Part shown: positions 57,799-64,000 of the stretch, piece after piece | How the letters are laid out: every line of letters begins with the position of its first letter | How positions within the stretch are numbered: the stretch's first letter is position 1 | Assembly (NCBI RefSeq): GCF_009905375.1 | Contig: NC_133648.1 | Span: forward strand, 308,342,565-308,406,564 | DNA length: 64,000 nucleotides | Reading direction: 5' to 3' | Source of the DNA: Apium graveolens | Taxonomy: Eukaryota > Streptophyta > Magnoliopsida > Apiales > Apiaceae | Translations under genes and position numbers: made by a program | The notes under the pieces: generated by a model | The model's database searches: none | Told to the model about the DNA's origin: nothing | Seen by the model: only the letters and a program-made list of their open reading frames with translations

Positions 57799-58461
57799 TC
57801 ACACACCGGAGCGGGTCAGCTCCCATACCCTTTCCATCACACGACGGAAGATATATTCGGCCTGCCGCCTGGAGATCCTACCATGCCTGTCCCCCTGGAG
57901 CGATCTGAGTCTCGCTCGGGACGTGAGTTCTATCCCCGTCAGCTCCCTCCTCAAGGATCGGGGTATAGCAGCCCTAGTCTCATAAGCTCGGGTACGCCTA
58001 TCCGCCCTCTCCGCATCCAACTCCCTCCTGGCCTCATCCAGCCGGGCCTCAGCAACAGCCACTCGGGTCCTCAGTATATCCTGAACATAGTCGTGGGCTA
58101 ACAAAGACTGCCTATGGGCAGGGTCGAGAGGTGGTGAATCCGGAGCCTCTGGGGGTGCCTCCTCGGTCTGCCTAGGCTCGGAAGTATGGGTCTCTGAGCT
58201 GTCATCATAGGGGATCCAAGATAGTGGTGGAGGGGTAGGAGCTCTGACCACCGGAAGTGTGGGTAAAGGGGTACCAGTGTACACTACCATAGGTCCGACA
58301 CGCTCCTCAGCTACTGGGACCTCATCCGGGTCCTCCTCATCTGAAATAGCAACAACCTCTGTCTCTGACTCCTCTGAGGGGTCCTCCTCATCCTCCTCCA
58401 TCTCAGGCTCCTCCTGATCCTTGACACCTAGCAGTGCCTCATCATGCTCACGCTCGAACAT
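57799..58461 (-). CDS. A2 extra ORF, intact 220 codons, unknown function
   Basis: Starts MFEREHDEALLGVKDQEEP and ends VMERVWELTRSGV. Residues 1-65 are strongly acidic (EMEEDEEDPSEESETEV); 65-120 are proline/serine-rich (APTPPPLSW); 130-220 are charged and predicted by eye to be helical or coiled-coil (RTRVAVAEARLDEARRELDA, RRELTGIELTSRARLRSLQG). There is no signal peptide, membrane segment, zinc finger or enzyme motif. It lies between primer site and gag, in a different frame from gag. The frame is open here and only one base from open in A1, although gag-pol in the same copies carries several stops. I know no named family that it belongs to. Confidence 0.8.
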   Translation of the reverse strand: MFEREHDEALLGVKDQEEPEMEEDEEDPSEESETEVVAISDEEDPDEVPVAEERVGPMVVYTGTPLPTLPVVRAPTPPPLSWIPYDDSSETHTSEPRQTEEAPPEAPDSPPLDPAHRQSLLAHDYVQDILRTRVAVAEARLDEARRELDAERADRRTRAYETRAAIPRSLRRELTGIELTSRARLRSLQGDRHGRISRRQAEYIFRRVMERVWELTRSGV

Positions 58462-58657
58462 CTCAGGGTCCTCTATCTCATGCGCCTACACATTAAACGA
58501 GCTAAGTTACTATCATGATACTTATAAGGGTTCCCGTAAGGGTTTTAACTGTCAGTGCTACTTTAAGTAGTCCGACCATGAACTTGGCAAGAGTTCTTAT
58601 TATCTTTGTGAGTTTATTATTATATCGTCGCATCATCTCTGAGGTTTATAACGCTTA

Positions 58658-58670
58658 GCTCTGATACCAT
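58658..58670 (-). other. A2 primer-binding site
   Basis: On the minus strand ATGGTATCAGAGC, identical to A1, next to the 5' LTR. Confidence 0.9.
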
Positions 58671-58673
58671 TTC

Positions 58674-61600
58674 TGTAACACCCCCAGATCCGGGTCGTCA
58701 CGGTCTTTCTTTCCATAATATCATTTAACTTAATTAATAATACATAACCTCATGATGTGACCCCACACTAACACACACCACAACCCGTTATAGTCTCAGA
58801 GATGAAATTGAAATAAGTACAAGCCTTTGAATCCACAATTTAAAAGTTATTACAACCCAAAAATGATTACTTGATAAGTTTACAATTAATTGCCATTATC
58901 TGCCACAAGTTATAATTTTACATAATTGATTCCCAAAAGTAGAAGGTCTGATCTACAAATAGATCTACCTCTGCAGCTATAGCAGCTATGATCTCAATGG
59001 AAAGGCGCGGGGCGCTTCCCACGCTCTTGCGCTGGGTCTGCTGGAGTCTGGTCATCTTTCCTAACTGTTGTTGTGTGATGAAGAAATAAAGCAAGAGTGA
59101 GCATTACAGCTCGCAAGATAATATATAGTGTAAACAATAACGCAAGTATCTAAATGGATAACTTGCTGGAAACCTTTATCAGGTGAAAGATAATTACTTA
59201 CTGGATATAAGCAAAAACAAGGGATGAAGTTATCAAATACTTCACTATACTTATATCATTTATAAAGCTACTTGAACTACCACTATTCAAAGTATTATAG
59301 GTTTCAAAAGGGTCATCCCATAGATGAGACCACAAGTTAAGACTTGAATAGATTCAATCTTTAAAATATTATTGAATGAAATAAAGTTACGAGATACTTT
59401 ATTTAGTCCCGATATATATATCCACATATATATCTCTTAAACATTTCCTGGAACCTCTGTTATGTAAAGTATGAACAGAGTTTGAAACATCCAATGAATT
59501 TTGGAAAGGAAAGGATTTTGGCATAAACCCGATATCTTGCTGATTAGGCAAAGATACCAATAAGTAACCTTTTCTACTAGTAGATGGATGAATCCCCCAC
59601 CGGTCATCACCCTGGCCGTATTAGGACCTTGTACTAGACCGCCACCCGGCCTCTTACGCGTTGATGGACTGCCACCCAGCCACTTACACTTTGATCAGTC
59701 CGTACCCCGGCCTGTCGCTTATGTCGACTCAATTAGATGGACTTACTTCCCGAATGTTGGGCAAGTAATCAAATTGTTTTCTCAAACAACAACCACGTTG
59801 CGAATGTAAAATACACCACAGAGCTGGATCCCTCAGGTTTTGAGCGAGTATTTAAATCCCCTTCGAAAGGAGGATCTAAAATATAAAAATGAGTTTTGGG
59901 ATCTGCCCTAACTTTTAAAAATCATTTTGAAGACTCGAAAACATTTTTAAGAATGTTTGGAGTAATGCTGATTTAATAAAATAAATCAGTCCCGATATAT
60001 TAGAAATATCTGAATATTATTATTTAAATAATATGCTCATAAAGATAATCCTTATAAAAATAATCGAAGTAGAAGTTTTAAAACTCATACTTGAAATGAA
60101 TATTAAATAATCAAATATATACTTATACGAAAGTACTATCTTTATTTGAATAATCGAAAATAAGTTTGATTATCGAAACATTATTCTTTAATATAATAAA
60201 GAATATTATTAAATAATAAGCAGAGTCATAATACCTCGAATTAATATTATAAATAATATTCATTAAATCAAATAAACGGAGTCATACATCCTCAAATGAA
60301 TATCCAATTAATAATCATTAAATAGAATAAACAGAGTCATAAGTCCTCAAATGAATATTCAAATAATATTCATTAAATAAAATAAAGTTATCGAATAAAC
60401 CTTCTTCGATCAATAGTTTTGAAAACTATATCCATATATATATAAATATATATATATATATAATATACTCGGGAACATCGACTCCCGGTTTAGAAATATG
60501 TTCACCTTGGGGTCCCCTTTACTAAGGGTATATGCAATTTACCGCTTATCTCTAGCATAGGTATTATCAACTGAATCAACAGATATATGTATCAAGATTA
60601 TGAACCAAGCATGCATATATACCATATCACATGCTACAATATATCGCAAGAATTTGCTAATTAACCAACATGCATTTATCACAAGACAATGCATATACAT
60701 ATATACATCATAACAACAGTATAGCGGGTAGAAAACTTGCCTGAGTGACTGGGGGTTATAAATGGATTGGGACGAGTCTGGTAACCTATAAACAACATAT
60801 AAGTTGGAATTAAACCAAAGTCACTTGTAAATCTATACTTTAACCAAATTAGACTCTAACGCTCGCTTTGCGCTTACTGATTCTCTTAAGTCACTCGAGT
60901 ACCCTCAGCTCTACCATTTTTAATAATTTAACCATTACGAGTTTTAAGGCAATTCCTTCGCGAGTGTCTTACCAACTGCCTATTACACTTTACATAAATG
61001 TTTCATACTCCAATTAGCCCTTTTAGATCTTTAACATATGTTTCAAAGTAAGGCGAGGGGTAATGATTCGTTCGCGAAATGTCGTTACTTAAAACGGCCG
61101 TTTCTCCTAAACCGTACATCGGAATCAAACAAACCACATATCAAAATGAAGATCGTAACATGAACTATCTAAACATGGAAATGGTCAAAACCTAGCAGGG
61201 AGTTCTCGGGTCCTAATGTTATGAACAAAAGCAGTCTAAAGTAAATCGGACATTACGACGGCTATGTTTACGCGATTTCCCAATTTTATACCATTCCAAT
61301 TCAACCACCAATCAATCTCAATTCATTCATACAACCAACATCCATCCACACTACATCATAACAGCCCCAATCAACTCAACATTAACAATTTATACTTATT
61401 CTTAACTTGAATTTAAACTATACTTAAGTCCTTTAACCAATCAACAAGATTTTAACATCCAATTTACTACAACTCCCTCCCAAACTCTAAACATACAAGC
61501 ATCAAGCTTCTCTTTTACCATAACAATCAAAACCATCCTAATATACAAAGTAAAGTTAGGGTTTGGAGATGTTATACCTTCCTTGAAGTGATGTGAGTGG

Positions 61601-62519
61601 CTAGGAATCCTTAAGAAGCCTTGAGATGTCTTAGGGATGCTTGGATCTTAAAGGAAAAACAAGAAAAATCAAGTTAAAAATCTTGAAATCACTTTTCATT
61701 ATCTTCTTCATTGATTTCTTGGAAGAGATTGAGAATGAATTGGAGGCTTAAAATTATAGGATAGCCATATCTATGCATAAGGAGTACTAGATAATTATCT
61801 TACCAATTTAGGAAGCTTGGAACTTGAATTTTGAAAATTCTTCTTCTTGAAATGAAGAAAAGCCGAGAGCAATATTGAAGAAAGAAATGATTTTGTGTTT
61901 TGCTTTGATTTGTTTTGGTTGGTTGTTTTTGATTAGATTTTGGTTAATTACCTTATTAACCTTGGACTTTGTGTGGTTATCATTCATCCACACCTCCTTC
62001 CCCCTATGTCATGCTTATGTCACCTTGTGATGTCATCATCCCTTACTTGCCCTCTTCTTATTGGTTGGATGACCTCATCATCCCTAACTTCCTTGATTAA
62101 CTTCCTAATTGTTTGCCTAATGACCGCTGATCTGTTATACGGTTCGCTTAACTTTCGTTCTCGTTTCTCGTTTGAGGGATCATACCCGGGATCTTATTAC
62201 TTGGGTTTCCTTAACCTTTCTCAATACATTATAATCCTTTTATGATCCTCTCTTATAATCCTTTAATTTAAATCCTTTTTATCCTGTTACCTTATACTCA
62301 ATTCTTTCCGTATCTAGTAGATTTCCGGGAAAAATCAAAGTGTTCGGACTTGGATTCTGATGATCTTTACATACACTTATATACCATATAGAGTACTAAT
62401 AAAATCTCAGAATATCAATAACAGAACCCCTACATAGTGTGGCATGAAAAGTTTTCTCATTCAGCAAAAACACTATTCATAAGGGTTACAAAAAGTTCAA
62501 AATTTTGGGGGTTATTACA
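58674..62519 (-). repeat. A2 5' LTR
   Basis: It is 3846 bp with termini TGTAACACC and GTTATTACA. It agrees with the A1 LTRs over most of its length, but the block at about 59400-59780 is different sequence, with tandem units around CCGCCACCCGGCC and CTGCCACCCAGCC. The palindromic array is at 60221-60385, followed by an AT dinucleotide run near 60440. Confidence 0.93.
60221..60385. repeat. Tandem palindromic units in A2 5' LTR
   Basis: Three diverged units of GAGTCATA..CCTC plus a near-palindrome around ATTCATT, colinear with the arrays in A1 and in the A2 3' LTR. Confidence 0.85.
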
Positions 62520-64000
62520 TTATCAGTGCCCGAAGAGATATGCAAGGAATATCAGAAACTGGAATTGGAGATTAGAATTTGCAAGGCTGATGAAGCAAAA
62601 GTGTATAGTATGACTTTCCGGCCAGAGTTGTTAGAAAAGATAAGAAAGTGTCAAGTAGAGATAATGGATCAGGACATTAATCGTTTGGTAGGAGAGGAAT
62701 TATGCACGCAAAAGGATGATCAAGGTATTCTTAGGTATTCTTCTATAATTTGGATTCCACCAGTAATGGAGTTGAAGAATGAAATTTTACAAGAAGCTCA
62801 TAATTCAAGGTATTCAATCCATCCAGGAAGTACCAAGATGTACAGAGATTTGAAGGAAAATTATTGGTGGCCAGATATGAAGAGGGAAATTGCGGAATGG
62901 ATTAGCAGATGTTATACATGTCAAAGAGTTAAAGTAGAGCATCAGAGACCAAGTGGATTGTTGCAACCATTGAAGATTCCAGAGTGGAAGTGGGAGCATA
63001 TTGCCATGGATTTCATAGTCGGATTACCAATGATGAAAGCCAATCATGATGCCATTTGGGTTATAGTGAACAGACTTACCAAGTCAGCTCATTTTCTGCC
63101 TATAAATGAAAGATTTTCACTAAACAAGTTAGTCCATTTGTACCTGAAAGAAATCGTAGTTCATCATGGAGTCCCTATGTCTATCATATCCGATCGAGAT
63201 CCGAGATTTAATTCAAGGTTTTGGAAAAGTTTTCAAGAATGTTTGGGAACGAGACTGAATATGAGTACGGCTTACCATCCACAGATGGACGGCCAAAGTG
63301 AAAGGACAATCCAGATGATCGAAGACATGTTACGTGTTTGTGCCATTGATTTCAAAGGAATTTGGGACGAGCATTTACCCTTGGTAGAATTTGCTTACAA
63401 CAACAGTTATCATGCCAGTGTTGGGATGCCACCCTATAAAGCTCTTTATGGACGTAAAGGTCGATCTCCCGTGTATTGGGACGAAGTAGGAGAACGCAAA
63501 ATACTTGGACCTGAATTGGTGCAACAGACGAAGGAAGTTATTGAAGTTATCTAGAAGAGATTGATAGCAACACAAGACCGTCAAAGGAAATATGCAGATC
63601 AATCAAGGAAAGATGTGGAATTTGAAGAAGGAAATCTGGTGTTACTGAAAGTATCGCCGTGGAAAGGATTGACACGATTTGGAAAGAAAGGAAAACTGAG
63701 CCCAAGATATGTCGTACCTTTTGAGATTTTAAAGCGCGTTGGCAAAGTAGCTTACGAGTTGGCGTTACCTCCGCACATGGAGCACATTCACAATGTTTTT
63801 CATGTATCGATGCTTAAGAAGTATAATCCAGACTCCAGGCATGTAATCGAATATGAGCCAGTAGAACTTCAAGCAGATTTATCATATGTAGAGAGTCCGA
63901 TAGAGATTCTAGAACAAAGAGAGAAAGTGTTAAGAAATAAAGTGGTAAAGTTAGTAGGAGTACTGTGGAGAAACCCGAGGGTTGAAGAGTCAACCTGGGA
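62520..64000 (+). pseudogene. Element C integrase and chromodomain-like tail (runs off the window)
   Basis: The element C frame resumes directly at the A2 border (LSVPEEICKEYQKLELEI). The integrase zinc-binding region follows ([14 protein letters not shown], then CYTC), then the DDE core ([26 protein letters not shown]). A TAG at 63552-63554 is the only stop seen; the frame continues through GKLSPRYVVPFEILKRVGK and HNVFHVSMLKKY to the tail (RNKVVKLVGVLWRNP, EESTW) at the window edge. The rest of the tail, the polypurine tract and the 3' LTR lie outside. This is the best-preserved integrase among the gypsy elements here. Confidence 0.92.

Larger units (their letters stand above)
50975..62519 (-). 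mobile_element. Gypsy retrotransposon A2 (family of A1, left LTR truncated)
   Basis: A minus-strand element with 5' LTR (58674-62519), primer site, intact extra ORF, gag-pol and polypurine tract; the 3' LTR has lost its outer 1.5 kb and has two internal deletions. It lies in the pol gene of element C, whose integrase continues at 62520. No target duplication can be checked because the left end is gone. Gag-pro is a single long frame; pol carries several stops and one frameshift. Confidence 0.93.

Overview
This is plant nuclear DNA, from a eudicot by its gene content: an intact intronless OVATE-family gene, remnants of a type-B response regulator, a nucleotidyltransferase-family pseudogene and a leucine-rich-repeat exon. 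About two thirds of the window is retrotransposon. No bacterial, organellar, rRNA, genuine tRNA or CRISPR feature was seen. The species cannot be fixed from the sequence alone.

Left third (1-19.2 kb). Positions 1-1465 are non-coding, LTR-like sequence abutting the middle of a Ty1/copia polyprotein (1465-3607) with its polypurine tract and 3' LTR (3651-3923). The copia lies in a LINE relic (3935-5620), whose RNase H domain is split by a ~530 bp foldback MITE. About 3.6 kb of AT-rich DNA without a recognisable gene follows. At 9.3-13.6 kb is a broken locus: the first exon of a PAP/OAS1-type nucleotidyltransferase, then most of a type-B ARR gene (half receiver plus GARP/Myb domain), then later nucleotidyltransferase exons; the exon carrying the catalytic signature was not found. 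An intact OVATE family protein gene lies on the minus strand at 14841-15878. A tRNA-derived SINE head, one arm of the same MITE family and scattered minus-strand exon remnants follow.

Right two thirds (19.25-64 kb) is a stack of nested LTR retrotransposons. Copia element D (LTR, primer-binding site, gag) is interrupted at 20039 by Ty3/gypsy element B. B is interrupted in gag at 26277 by complete gypsy element A1 (26277-40269, minus strand, perfect TTTTA target duplication), and in its integrase region at 43521 by gypsy element C. C is interrupted in pol by A2 (50975-62519, minus strand, same family as A1); a deletion removed the start of A2's left LTR and C's RNase H domain. C runs off the right edge. 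Insertion order: D, then B, then A1 and C independently, then A2 after C.

B, C and A1/A2 share one plan: LTRs of about 3.4-4.0 kb, an initiator-Met-tRNA primer site, a separate non-gag ORF between primer site and gag, gag with three zinc knuckles, then DSG protease, RT, RNase H and integrase. A1, A2 and C carry a chromodomain-like tail, pointing to Tekay/Del-type chromoviruses. The extra ORF in all three families is the most interesting feature. All copies are disabled, many by C-to-T stop codons.
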